From Saccharopolyspora rectivirgula DSM 43747 (GTDB lineage Bacteria > Actinomycetota > Actinomycetes > Mycobacteriales > Pseudonocardiaceae): a stretch of 50,129 bases of DNA. The notes under the pieces are model-generated. The model did no database searches. It was not told the origin of the DNA and saw only the letters and a program-made list of their open reading frames with translations. The stretch covers positions 1-50,129 of the forward strand of contig NZ_AYJW01000029.1 in NCBI RefSeq assembly GCF_000497205.1, written 5' to 3'. Of the stretch, positions 34,968 to 43,683 are shown one piece after another; the first letter of the stretch is position 1; each line of letters starts with the position of its first letter. The position numbers and the translations under genes are program-made.

Positions 34968-34995
34968 GTCACGACTGACAAATGTCAGTCGTGAC
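34968..34995. promoter_or_regulatory. 28-bp perfect palindromic operator
   Basis: GTCACGACTGACA (34968-34980) and TGTCAGTCGTGAC (34983-34995) are exact reverse complements around AA. This lies between the TetR gene and the MFS gene and is almost certainly the TetR protein's binding site. It sits about 40 bases before the MFS start, where it would cover the promoter. Confidence 0.8.
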
Positions 34996-35037
34996 ATAAC
35001 CTGGCACTCGGAGTGCAACACGGAGGAGGACGACCGG

Positions 35038-36651
35038 GTGTCCGGGTCTGACATTCGCGCCGATCTGTCGCAGCCCCGAAACGCGGGGGAAGAACAAGCC
35101 ATCGCTGAAGGAATCCCACTGCGGGTCTACCGGAGTCGGTGGCGGATCTTGGGCGTGCTGTGCCTGGCCCTGTCGGCGACCATGCTGGCCAACACCTCGC
35201 TCGGGGTGGCGCTGCCCTACCTGGCCCGAGACCTGCAGGCATCGATGGCGCAGCAGCAGTGGTTCAACAACGCCTACGCCCTGGTGTTCGCCGGGCTGCT
35301 GTTCACCACCTCCACCATCGCCGACCGGTACGGGCGCAAGCTCGTGCTGCAAACCGGCATGATCCTCTTCGGCGCCGCATCCCTGTACGTCTGGCTGTGG
35401 GTGGACTCCAGCGCTGAACTGATCGCGGCCCGGGCGGTGCTCGGCCTGGGCGCAGCGATGATCATGCCGGTGACGCTGTCCATCCTGACCAGCGTTTTCA
35501 CCAGCGCGGAACGAACCCGGGCGGTGAGCCTGTGGGCCGCGGTCTCCGGAGGCGGCACCGCCCTCGGGCCGGTGGTCGCCGGTCTGCTGCTGGAGATCTC
35601 CACCTGGCAGTCGGTGTTCGCCATCAACTTGCCGGTGGTCGTCGTCGGGGTGCTCGCCGGTTTCTGGCTCATCCCCAGCCGGACCAGCACCGCGACCAGC
35701 ACCGGCGGCGGAATCGACCTGCCCGGCGCCCTGCTGTCCACCGCCGGTATCACGCTCGTGGTGTACGCCCTGATCGAAGCCCAGCACGTGGGCTGGACCG
35801 CGCCGCGGACGCTGGTGCTCACCGCGGCTGGGCTGGTGCTGGTGGCGCTGTTCGCACTGTGGGAGAGCCGGGCGGAACAACCGATGCTCGACGTTTCCCT
35901 GTTCCGCAACACCGCGTTCTCCGCCTCCGCGGTCGTCATCACCCTCGTCTTCTTCGCCATGGTCGGGGTGTTCTTCTCGCTGAGCCAGACGCTGATCCTG
36001 ATCTTCGGCTACTCGCCCCTGAACGCCTCGCTGTCCCTGCTGCCGATGACCGTGGTGATGGTGCTGATCGCCCCGCAGATCCCCGAACTGGTGCGGAAGT
36101 TCGGCCCGCGCACCGCCATCGCCGGCGGCATGGTGGTCTCGGCAGCGGGCATGGTCGCGCTGAGCACCCTGGACGCGGACTCCGGGTACTGGCACCTGCT
36201 GGGCGGCCTGGCGGTGACCGCCCTGGGCATGTCGGTGGCCATGGCCCCCGCGACCGACGTGCTGATGGCCAACGTGCCGCGGGAACGAGCCGGCATGGGA
36301 TCGGCCACCAACGACGTCACCCGGGAAGTCGGCGCCTCGCTCGGCGTCGCCGTCCTCGGCAGCGTGCTGGGCAGCAGCTACGCGGCCCAATTGACCGGTT
36401 CGGTGGCCGCCCTGCCGGACCAGGCGCAGCAGTTGGCCAAGCAGTCGCTCGCCGGTGGACTGCAGGTGGCGACCTCGCTGGGGCAGCACGGCCTCCAGCT
36501 GGTGCACGACGTCAGAGCAGCCTGGATGCACGGGCTGCAGGTGGCCCACCTGGTGGGGGCGGGGCTCATCCTGCTCGCCGCGCTCGTGGCCTGGGTCTGG
36601 TTGCCCCGCTCCACCGCGGACCGCGAACCCGGCCACCGGAGTTTGCGTTGA
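35038..36651 (+). CDS. MFS drug/proton antiporter, DHA2 (EmrB/QacA) family
   Basis: A 537-residue membrane protein with about 14 hydrophobic segments, the DHA2 layout. Motif A is seen as ADRYGRKLVL, and motif C-like ALGPVVAGLLLEISTWQSVFAINLP follows in helix 5. GGAGGAGG precedes the GTG at 35038. Exporter of drugs or metabolites; substrate not predictable. It separates selD from the formate dehydrogenase genes but shares no obvious role with them. Confidence 0.93.
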   Translation: MSGSDIRADLSQPRNAGEEQAIAEGIPLRVYRSRWRILGVLCLALSATMLANTSLGVALPYLARDLQASMAQQQWFNNAYALVFAGLLFTTSTIADRYGRKLVLQTGMILFGAASLYVWLWVDSSAELIAARAVLGLGAAMIMPVTLSILTSVFTSAERTRAVSLWAAVSGGGTALGPVVAGLLLEISTWQSVFAINLPVVVVGVLAGFWLIPSRTSTATSTGGGIDLPGALLSTAGITLVVYALIEAQHVGWTAPRTLVLTAAGLVLVALFALWESRAEQPMLDVSLFRNTAFSASAVVITLVFFAMVGVFFSLSQTLILIFGYSPLNASLSLLPMTVVMVLIAPQIPELVRKFGPRTAIAGGMVVSAAGMVALSTLDADSGYWHLLGGLAVTALGMSVAMAPATDVLMANVPRERAGMGSATNDVTREVGASLGVAVLGSVLGSSYAAQLTGSVAALPDQAQQLAKQSLAGGLQVATSLGQHGLQLVHDVRAAWMHGLQVAHLVGAGLILLAALVAWVWLPRSTADREPGHRSLR

Positions 36652-36693
36652 TCCCACCCCGGGTACTCCCGACCCGAGATCGAGGGAGGACCC

Positions 36694-39600
36694 ATGGTCG
36701 AGTGGCTGAACTGGCCGGTGCTGCGACAACTCACCGGCCACGACGACCTTGGCCGGGGCAAAGCGGCCCGGTCGGCCAAGACCGACCGGATGAGAGCCCG
36801 GACCGAAGACGCCGAGCGCGTGGTCCAGTCGATATGCCCGTACTGCGCGGTCGGCTGCGGCCAGCGGATCTACGTCAAAGACGGTGAAGTCACCCAGATC
36901 GAAGGGGACCCCGATTCGCCCATCAGCCGGGGCAGGCTGTGCCCCAAAGGTGCCGCCAGCCGAGAGCTGGTCACCTCCCCGCTGCGCGAAACCAAGGTCC
37001 GGTACCGCCGTCCGTACGGCACGGAGTGGGAAGAGCTGGACCTGGACACCGCGCTGGACATGATCGCCGACCGCGTCATAGCCACCAGGGACGCCACCTG
37101 GGAGGAGCGGAGCGAGGAGAACTACCCGCTGCGGCGCACCATGGGGATCGCCAGTTTGGGCGGAGCGACCCTCGACAACGAGGAAAACTATTTGATGAAG
37201 AAGCTCTACACCGCCCTCGGCGCGATCCAAGTGGAGAACCAGGCCCGCATTTGACACTCCTCCACAGTTCCCGGTCTGGGAACTTCCTTCGGGCGCGGCG
37301 GCGCCACCACTTTCCAGCAGGACTTGGCCAACGCCGACTGCATCGTCATCCAAGGGTCGAACATGGCCGAGGCGCACCCGGTCGGCTTCCAGTGGGTGAT
37401 GGAAGCCAAGCAGCGCGGAGCCAAGGTCATCCACGTCGACCCGCGCTTCACCCGCACGTCGGCACTGGCTGATCTGCACGTCCCGCTGCGGGCCGGCAGC
37501 GACATCGCCTTCCTCGGTGGACTGATCAACTACGTGCTCACCAACGAGGCCCACTTCCTCGACTACGTGCGCACCTACACCAACGCGGCGCTGATCGTCG
37601 GGGAGGAGTTCCGCGACACCGAGGACCTGCACGGCGTCTTCTCCGGGTTCGACACCGAAACCGCCAGCTACGACACCTCGAGCTGGCAGTACGCCGATGG
37701 CCAGCAGCGCCCCCGGGAAGCGGAGACCAGCCCTTCCAAGGAGCACGGACGGGAACGCGAGACCAGCCGGCCGGAACGGGCCGGTTCGGGCGGACCGAGC
37801 TACAGCGGAACCGCCCACACCGATCCCACGCTGCAGCACCCGCGTTGCGTTTTCCAAATCCTCAAGCGCCACTACGCCCGGTACACACCGGAAATGGTGG
37901 AGCAGGTCTGCGGGGTGCCGCGGGAGTTGTTCCAGCAGGTGGCCGAGACGCTGGTGCGCAACTCCGGCCCGGAGCGGACTTCGGCGTTCGCCTACGCGGT
38001 CGGCTGGACCCACCACACCGTGGGGGTGCAGTACATCCGAGCGGCCTCGATCCTGCAGTTGCTGCTGGGCAACATCGGCCGGCCCGGCGGAGGAATCTTG
38101 GCGCTGCGCGGGCACGCCAGCATCCAGGGCTCCACGGACATCCCCACCCTGTACAACCTGCTGCCCGGGTACCTGCCCATGCCGCACGCGCACACCGACC
38201 TGGACCTGGAGAGCTACGTGCGGCCGAGCGAGGACGCGGTCGGCTACTGGGGGAACATCCGTTCCTACCTGGTGAGCCTGCTCAAGGCGTGGTGGGGGGA
38301 CAGCGCCACCGCAAGCAACGACTACTGCTTCGACTGGCTGCCGCGGCTGACCGGGGACCACGGCACCTTCCAAACCGTCATCGACCAGATGGAGGGGAAG
38401 GTCAAAGGATATTTCGTCATCGGGGAGAACCCGGCCGTGGGCACCACGAACGCCCGTCAGCAGCGGCTTGGCCTGGCCAATCTGGACTGGCTGGTGGTCC
38501 GCGACCTCAACCTGATCGAAACCGCGACCTTCTGGAAGGACGGGCCGGAGATCGAAACCGGTGAAATGTCCACCGAGAACATCCCGACCGAAGTCTTCTT
38601 CCTGCCCGCGGCTTCGCACGTGGAGAAGGAGGGCACGTTCACCAACACGCAGCGCTTGCTGCAGTGGCGGCACAAAGCGGTCGAACCCCAAGGGGACCAG
38701 CGGAGCGACCTGTGGTTCTTCTACCACCTGGGCCGACGGATCCGGGAGAAGCTGCGGGACGCCCAGCGGACACCGGAACAGCGGGAACGGGACCGGCCGA
38801 TCCTGGAACTGACCTGGGACTACCCGACTGAGGGCGAAATGGAGGAGCCCAGCGCCACGGCGGTCCTGCAGGAGATCAACGGTCGCGACGCGGACGGCAA
38901 TCCACTGGCCAGCTACACCCAGCTGCGCGCCGACGGTTCGACCAGCTGCGGGTGCTGGATCTACTGCGGGGTCTACGCCGACGGCGTCAACCAAGCCGCG
39001 CGGCGCAAGCCCGGCAGCGAGCAGTCGTGGGTCGCCCCCGAATGGGGATGGGCTTGGCCGGCGAACCGCCGCATCCTCTACAACCGGGCTTCGGCACGGC
39101 CCGACGGGCGCCCCTGGAGCGAGCGCAAGGCCTACGTGTGGTGGGACGAGCAGCGAGGGGAGTGGACCGGGCACGACATCCCGGACTTCGACCGGGACAG
39201 GCGCCCCGACTACACCCCACCGCCCGGAACCACCGGTCCGGCCGGGCTGGCCGGGACGGATCCGTTCATCATGCAAAGCGACGGGCTCGGTTGGCTGTAC
39301 GTTCCGGCAGGACTGGTGGACGGACCGTTGCCGGCGCACTACGAGCCGCAGGAATCGCCGGTGAGCAACCGGATCCACACCACGCAGCAGCGGAACCCGG
39401 CCCGACAGGTGCATTCGCGCCCGGAGAACCGCTACCAGCCCAGTGGGGACGAACCGGGGAGCGAGGTGTTCCCGTACGTGTTCACCACGTTCCGGATCAC
39501 CGAACACCACACCGCCGGCGGCATGAGCCGCTGGCTGCACCACCTGTCCGAACTCGCTCCGGCGATGTTCCTGGAAGTGTCTCCCGAGCTCGCCGCCGAG

Positions 39601-39981
39601 CGCGGGCTCAAGCACATGGATTGGGCCACGGTCATCACCGCGCGCAGCGCGATCGAAGGCAGGGTGCTGGTGACGCACCGCATGCGGCCCTTGCAGGTGG
39701 GGGGCCGCACGGTGCACCAGATCGGACTGCCTTGGCACTGGGGGCCGAACGGGCTCACCACTGGGGACGCGGCCAATGAGCTGATCAACGTGTCCCTGGA
39801 TCCCAACGTGCACATCATGGAGAGCAAGGCGGGCACCTGCGACATCCAGCCGGGCCGGCGACCGCGAGGACCCGCGCTCCTGCAGTACGTCGAGGAGTAC
39901 CGCCGGCGCGCGGGGATCACCGAATTCACCGGGACCGAACACCTCGACAGTCCGCATTGGACGGAAGGGGGGCTGCGGTGA
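36694..39981 (+). CDS. fdhA: Formate dehydrogenase catalytic subunit, selenocysteine-containing
   Basis: Molybdopterin enzyme of 1095 residues oxidising formate to CO2. It reads through an in-frame TGA at 37252-37254 as selenocysteine 187, in the context ENQARI-U-HSSTVPGLG, which matches FdnG-type enzymes. A [4Fe-4S] site is C48-x2-C51-x3-C55-x27-C83. A charged, low-complexity insertion lies around residues 335-370. No twin-arginine signal is present, so it probably faces the cytoplasm. Start ATG 36694 follows GAGGGAGG. If TGA were a stop, one gene would look like two (36694-37254 and 37324-39981), in the same frame. It overlaps fdhB (GTGA). Confidence 0.95.
37252..37284 (+). promoter_or_regulatory. 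SECIS element directing selenocysteine insertion
   Basis: Directly after the UGA codon, AGTTCCC (37266-37272) pairs with GGGAACT (37278-37284) around loop GGTCT. The GGUCU loop is the SelB-contacting sequence of the E. coli fdh SECIS. The distance from UGA (11 bases to the stem) fits bacterial elements. With selA, selB, tRNA-Sec and selD nearby, recoding is well supported. Confidence 0.9.
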
Positions 39982-40847
39982 CGCAGAACCGGTTGAGCGG
40001 ACCGCTGGCGGATCCGGCGGGGGAGGCCGGCTACCCGCCGGACCACCCCGAGCGCGTCGGCTTCTTCACCGACACCAGCATCTGCATCGGGTGCAAGGCC
40101 TGTGAAGTGGCCTGCAAGCAGTGGAACCTGCTGCCCGAGGACGGACTGGACTTCACCGGGATGTCCTACGACAACACCAAGGACCTGGGGGCCACCACGT
40201 GGCGGCACGTGGCGTTCGTCGAACAGCGGGGAACGCCGGAAGAACTCGGCATGCCCGCCATGGGACCACCGGACGAGGCGCAGACCCGCTGGCTGATGTC
40301 CTCCGACGTCTGCAAGCACTGCACGCACGCGGCTTGCCTGGACGTCTGCCCCACCGGGGCGCTGTTCCGGACCGAGCACGGCACGGTGGTGGTGCAGGAC
40401 GACGTGTGCAACGGTTGCGGTTACTGCGTCCCGGCCTGTCCGTACGGGGTGATAGACGTCCGCCCGGACACGGGTGGGGCGGCCAAGTGCACGCTGTGCA
40501 ACGACCGCCTGGGAGCCGGGTTGGAGCCGGCTTGCGCCCAGGCCTGTCCGACGAAGTCGATCCAGTTCGGTCCGCTGGATGAATTGCGGCTGCGCGCTCA
40601 GCAACGGGTGGACGAACTGCACGAGCAGGGGTTCACCAGCGCCCGGTTGTACGGCCACGATCCGCAGGACGGTGTCGGCGGTGATGGCGCGTTCTTCTTG
40701 CTGCTCGACGAGCCCGAGGTCTACGGGTTGCCGCCTGATCCGGTGGTGACCACCAGGGACCTGCCCTCGATGTGGCGGTGCGCCGCTGCTGCGGCAGGGA
40801 CCGCGGCGGCTTTGGTGATCGGCAGTTTTTTGGGGAGGCGGCGGTGA
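39978..40847 (+). CDS. fdhB: Formate dehydrogenase iron-sulfur subunit
   Basis: A 289-residue ferredoxin-like subunit with four [4Fe-4S] clusters. Cys runs are CIGCKACEVACKQ, CKHCTHAACLDVCPTGAL, CNGCGYCVPACPYG and CTLCNDR/CAQACPTKSI. One hydrophobic C-terminal helix (about 265-285) would anchor it to the membrane. GTG at 39978 follows a G-rich site and overlaps the fdhA stop. It links the active site to the membrane subunit. Confidence 0.95.
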   Translation: MTQNRLSGPLADPAGEAGYPPDHPERVGFFTDTSICIGCKACEVACKQWNLLPEDGLDFTGMSYDNTKDLGATTWRHVAFVEQRGTPEELGMPAMGPPDEAQTRWLMSSDVCKHCTHAACLDVCPTGALFRTEHGTVVVQDDVCNGCGYCVPACPYGVIDVRPDTGGAAKCTLCNDRLGAGLEPACAQACPTKSIQFGPLDELRLRAQQRVDELHEQGFTSARLYGHDPQDGVGGDGAFFLLLDEPEVYGLPPDPVVTTRDLPSMWRCAAAAAGTAAALVIGSFLGRRR

Positions 40848-41752
40848 CGGACGAGCGCCCGGTGGCGGGGGAGGCGCAGTTCAGCTCCTACTACGGCCGA
40901 GAGGTGATCAAGCCCCCGGTGTGGAAGGTTCCGGACGTTCCGCTCTACCTCTACTTGGGAGGTATGGCTGGTGGCGCCTCGATGATGGCGCTGGGGGCTG
41001 AGCTCACCAATCGCCCGGCGTTGGGCAGGGTCGGTCGCATCGCAGCGGGGGCGGGCGCTGCGGCGAGCGTGGTCGCGTTGATCCACGATCTCGGTCGTCC
41101 GCTGAAGTTCTTGAACATGCTCCGGATGTTCAAGCCCACTTCGCCGTTGAGCGTGGGATCGTGGATCCTCGCGCCGTTCTCGGCGCTGACGGGTGCGGGA
41201 ATGGCCAGCGAGGTGACCGGGTGGTTGCCCCGGCTGGGGAAGTTGAGCGCGGGGGTTTCCGCGGTGCTGGCACCGGCCATGACCACGTACACCGCGGTGC
41301 TGCTCTCGGACACCGCGGTTCCGGGTTGGCACGAGGTGTACCGCGAACTGCCCTTCCTCTTCGCCGGGAGCGCGGTGGCCAGTGCTGGCGCGGTGGGCTT
41401 GCTGGGAGCACCGGTGCAGCAGACCGCTCCGGCCCGGAGGATGGCGGTTGCGGGGGCTGCGCTGGAGATCGCGGCGGATCACCGGTTGCACCGGCGGGCG
41501 GGAATGATCGACGAGGTTTACCAGCAGGGTCGGCCGGGCACGGTGCTGCGGGTCGCTCGCGCACTGACCGCAGCGGGGGCGATCGGCGCGTTGTTCAGCG
41601 GGCGCAGCCGATTGGCGGCGATAGGGGCCGGGCTGTGCTTGAGCGCTGGTTCGGCTGCCACGCGCTTCGGCATCTTCTCCGGTGGGCGGAATTCGGCGCG
41701 GGATCCGCGTTACACGGTGGTGCCGCAGCGCCAGCGCCAGGCGGTCCGCTGA
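40844..41752 (+). CDS. NrfD-like membrane subunit of formate dehydrogenase
   Basis: A 302-residue NrfD/PsrC-type integral membrane protein with about eight helices. YLYLGGMAGGASMMALGAEL and HDLGRPLKFLNMLRMFKPTSPLSVGSWIL are hallmarks of the family. It would pass electrons from FdhB to quinone; no haem ligands are needed. GTG at 40844 overlaps fdhB (GTGA) after GGGGAGG. Use of NrfD instead of FdnI cytochrome b fits this actinobacterial type. Confidence 0.92.
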   Translation: MTDERPVAGEAQFSSYYGREVIKPPVWKVPDVPLYLYLGGMAGGASMMALGAELTNRPALGRVGRIAAGAGAAASVVALIHDLGRPLKFLNMLRMFKPTSPLSVGSWILAPFSALTGAGMASEVTGWLPRLGKLSAGVSAVLAPAMTTYTAVLLSDTAVPGWHEVYRELPFLFAGSAVASAGAVGLLGAPVQQTAPARRMAVAGAALEIAADHRLHRRAGMIDEVYQQGRPGTVLRVARALTAAGAIGALFSGRSRLAAIGAGLCLSAGSAATRFGIFSGGRNSARDPRYTVVPQRQRQAVR

Positions 41753-41794
41753 TCAGCGGCTGATTCGTTCCTGGTGGGAACCGCTCGGCCAATT

Positions 41795-41830
41795 ATGTCA
41801 ATGACATTTATTACTTCAGTGTTGACTGAA
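41795..41830. repeat. Two adjacent perfect inverted repeats in AT-rich gap
   Basis: ATGTCA-A-TGACAT (41795-41807) and TTCAGT-GTTG-ACTGAA (41815-41830) are each exact. They lie in a low-GC gap between the formate dehydrogenase operon and the iron-boxed gene. They may be two operators or a transcription boundary. Confidence 0.5.
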
Positions 41831-41884
41831 ATTAATCCTCAGTGGACGAAGTGTGAGCGTGATCACCAGGCATGGGCTGAGGAG

Positions 41885-41904
41885 TTAGGTTAGCCTCGGT
41901 TTAA
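41885..41904 (+). promoter_or_regulatory. IdeR/DtxR-like iron box (one strong half-site)
   Basis: TTAGGTTAGCCT is identical to the first 12 positions of the classic TTAGGTTAGSCTAACCTAA iron box. The second half (CGGTTTAA) is degenerate. It lies about 50 bases before a siderophore-interacting protein gene, so iron repression is likely. Confidence 0.75.
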
Positions 41905-41956
41905 CTTCATCCGGCCGGAGCATCGAGCGGGCAAGCACAACGCAGTGGGAGCCAGT

Positions 41957-42796
41957 ATGACCATCACTACCTACCCAGCCACCGCGGTCGAAGCCTTCCG
42001 GCTCTTCGACGTCGAGGTGGTGGCCGCGTCCCGGCTCAGCCCCAACATGGTCCGCTTGACCTTCGCCGGTCCGGAACTCGAGCACATGACCAGTGGTGGC
42101 CTGGACCAGCGCATCAAGTTGGTCTTCCCCGCCGAGGGGCAGAGCGAAGTGGTGGTGCCGTCAGGGCCGCGTCCGCTGCGGGCGATGCGGGAGCTCCCCG
42201 TCCATCTGCGACCGAGGTTGCGCACTTACACGGTCAGCGCGTTCCGGCCGCGCCAAGAGCAGTTGGACGTCGACTTCGTGCTGCACGGCGAGGGGCCCGG
42301 TGCTTCGTTCGCGATGCGCGCCGTGCCGGGTGACCGCTTGCTGATCTACGCGCCCAACGCCGAATATCCGCACGGGAGCAGGCTTTCCGGCGTTGAGTAC
42401 CGGATGGACGCTCTGCAGGGCCGAACTCTGCTGGTGGGGGACGAGACAGCGCTGCCGGCCATCGGTGCGATCCTGCGGGAACTGCCGGTGGGAGTGCACG
42501 CCAAGGTCTTCGCGGAAATTCCCGAGGAGGACGACGCGCTGCCGCTGCCCAGCGCCGCCGATGTCGAGCTGCACTGGCTGCCGCGAGAAGGCGCTCCGGG
42601 AACCGCTGTGGAGAAGGCGGTGCGCGCAGCGGACCTCAGCGGCGCGGACTGGTACGCCTGGGTCGCTGGGGAAGCGAACATGGTCACCGGCGTTCGCCGC
42701 CACCTGGTTTCCGAGCGCGGCTGGTCCCGGGACGCGGTGACGTTCATGGGGTACTGGCGCCAAGGCAGGTCTGAAGACGATCCGCAGGCTGACTGA
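41957..42796 (+). CDS. Siderophore-interacting protein (ferric-siderophore reductase)
   Basis: A 279-residue flavoprotein of the ViuB/SIP family, reducing ferric siderophores to release iron in the cytoplasm. FAD contact is RLRTYTVSAF, followed by VDFVLHGEGPGASFA. The NAD(P) side shows VGDETALPAIGAIL, and the C-terminal GEANMVTGVRRHLVSERGW and MGYWRQG motifs are typical. GGGAG lies six bases before ATG 41957. A strong terminator follows. Confidence 0.94.
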   Translation: MTITTYPATAVEAFRLFDVEVVAASRLSPNMVRLTFAGPELEHMTSGGLDQRIKLVFPAEGQSEVVVPSGPRPLRAMRELPVHLRPRLRTYTVSAFRPRQEQLDVDFVLHGEGPGASFAMRAVPGDRLLIYAPNAEYPHGSRLSGVEYRMDALQGRTLLVGDETALPAIGAILRELPVGVHAKVFAEIPEEDDALPLPSAADVELHWLPREGAPGTAVEKAVRAADLSGADWYAWVAGEANMVTGVRRHLVSERGWSRDAVTFMGYWRQGRSEDDPQAD

Positions 42797-42808
42797 GTCC
42801 GGGTTTCG

Positions 42809-42837
42809 AGCTGGTGCGGCTGATTGCCGCACCAGCT
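42809..42837 (+). terminator. Intrinsic terminator after siderophore-interacting protein gene
   Basis: AGCTGGTGCGGC (42809-42820) pairs perfectly with GCCGCACCAGCT (42826-42837) around TGATT, giving 12 base pairs. Only a short T run follows, common in high-GC bacteria. Confidence 0.85.
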
Positions 42838-42950
42838 TTCGCGTCCTCAGTGGATTGAGAAGCTGATGACTGGCGCGCGGTTGGCGTTGCGCGGATTTCC
42901 CGCGAGAGGAAGTCTTCCGCTCGCAGCGCCGCTGTGCCCGTCCTGCGCGC

Positions 42951-43076
42951 TCAGCGGCGCGGACTCGACCACCTGATCCGGTCGCGGCGCAGCTCGTCGC
43001 GGACGTCCCACGCCGTCCACAGGATTCCGACGAGAAGCACGGCGGTCAGCAGGATGAACAGCAGCGCTTGGATCAT
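42951..43076 (-). CDS. 41-residue membrane peptide
   Basis: A short gene encoding one N-terminal hydrophobic helix (MIQALLFILLTAVLLVGIL) then a charged amphipathic tail (DVRDELRRDRIRW). AAGGGAGC lies five bases before the ATG, a strong ribosome site. It is too short for usual cutoffs. Resemblance to KdpF or cytochrome-oxidase accessory peptides is only structural. Family unknown. Confidence 0.6.
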   Translation of the reverse strand: MIQALLFILLTAVLLVGILWTAWDVRDELRRDRIRWSSPRR

Positions 43077-43328
43077 GGCGAGCTCCCTTCGGGTCTCCGA
43101 GGCAGAAGGACCATCGGGATTGCTTCCACCGTAATCCGACGAATAGTGATCGCTGTCTGTATTGACACGATAAACTCGACCGGATGAAATTTTTCCAAAA
43201 GAGGATGTTGTAACTGCCCGTCAATCTGGCTGTTGAGCGCGAAAAAGCTGATCAGAACAAATCACTTTCACCCGCGACGCTCTCGTGGGAGATGTCACGA
43301 ATTGTAAAGACGCCTGCCTGTTCGAGTG

Positions 43329-43355
43329 AGTTGTTCACTTTTCGAGTGAACAACT
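43329..43355 (+). repeat. 11-bp perfect hairpin upstream of murT
   Basis: AGTTGTTCACT (43329-43339) pairs with AGTGAACAACT (43345-43355) around TTTCG. TTCGAGTGA also occurs twice as a direct repeat (43321, 43341). No T tract follows. Confidence 0.6.
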
Positions 43356-43364
43356 GTGCCAAGA

Positions 43365-43430
43365 GGGCGTCGTCCTCGCCCTGCGAATGTGGAAATCGGG
43401 GCAGCGGATGGGTTCCACAGGGCGACGCCC
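43365..43430 (+). ncRNA. Candidate structured RNA element upstream of murT
   Basis: A continuous right arm TTCCA-CAGGG-CGACGCCC (43413-43430) pairs with three left blocks: GGGCGTCG (43365-43372), CCCTG (43379-43383) and TGGAA (43390-43394). Two 6-base bulges lie on the left side and an 18-base loop at the top. Eighteen base pairs in total, too many for chance. A small RNA or leader of murT-gatD is possible; no known family is recognised. Confidence 0.4.
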
Positions 43431-43683
43431 GACCAGGACGGAAGAATTCCCGCTCCACGCCGGTGAAATCTTTCCACAAGTCCCCGGACGCGAGCTGACC
43501 CCCGGTGATCTGTGATGTTTTTCGCCGAATGCGCCGGTTCAGATCAGCGCGCTGCATCGGGAATCTGCCTCCACACTTGGAACACGACGGGCGAAAGCAA
43601 CCGGTTCGCGAAAATCAGCGACCGAGCTGCGCCCGGTGTGCATCAGCGCATCCGCGCAATGCACGCAAGGGGGGAGGAGACGC

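Larger units (their letters stand above)
43077..43683. other. 607-nt gene-free region before murT
   Basis: No supported ORF. The left third is AT-rich and should hold the promoters of the small membrane peptide (leftward) and of murT-gatD (rightward). Two strong hairpins lie at 43329-43355 and 43365-43430. A TTGACA at 43163-43168 lacks a good -10. GGGAGGAG just before 43684 serves murT. Confidence 0.5.

Noticed and set aside
34922-34981. N-terminal extension of the TetR repressor to TTG 34981
   Set aside because: The extra codons run into the perfect operator palindrome and have no ribosome site.
37252-37323. Frameshift or nonsense mutation making fdhA a pseudogene
   Set aside because: Frame is unchanged on both sides, the TGA is at the known Sec position, and a SECIS hairpin and the full sel machinery are present.
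34969-39957. A 1662-residue open frame on the minus strand opposite the MFS and formate dehydrogenase genes
   Set aside because: It mirrors the third-position GC bias of clear genes on the plus strand, has no recognisable domain and an unnatural composition rich in Gly, His, Gln and Arg.
41746-41759. CCGCTGATCAGCGG palindrome at the end of the NrfD gene as a terminator
   Set aside because: It has no loop, so it cannot form a stable RNA hairpin; it also spans the stop codon.
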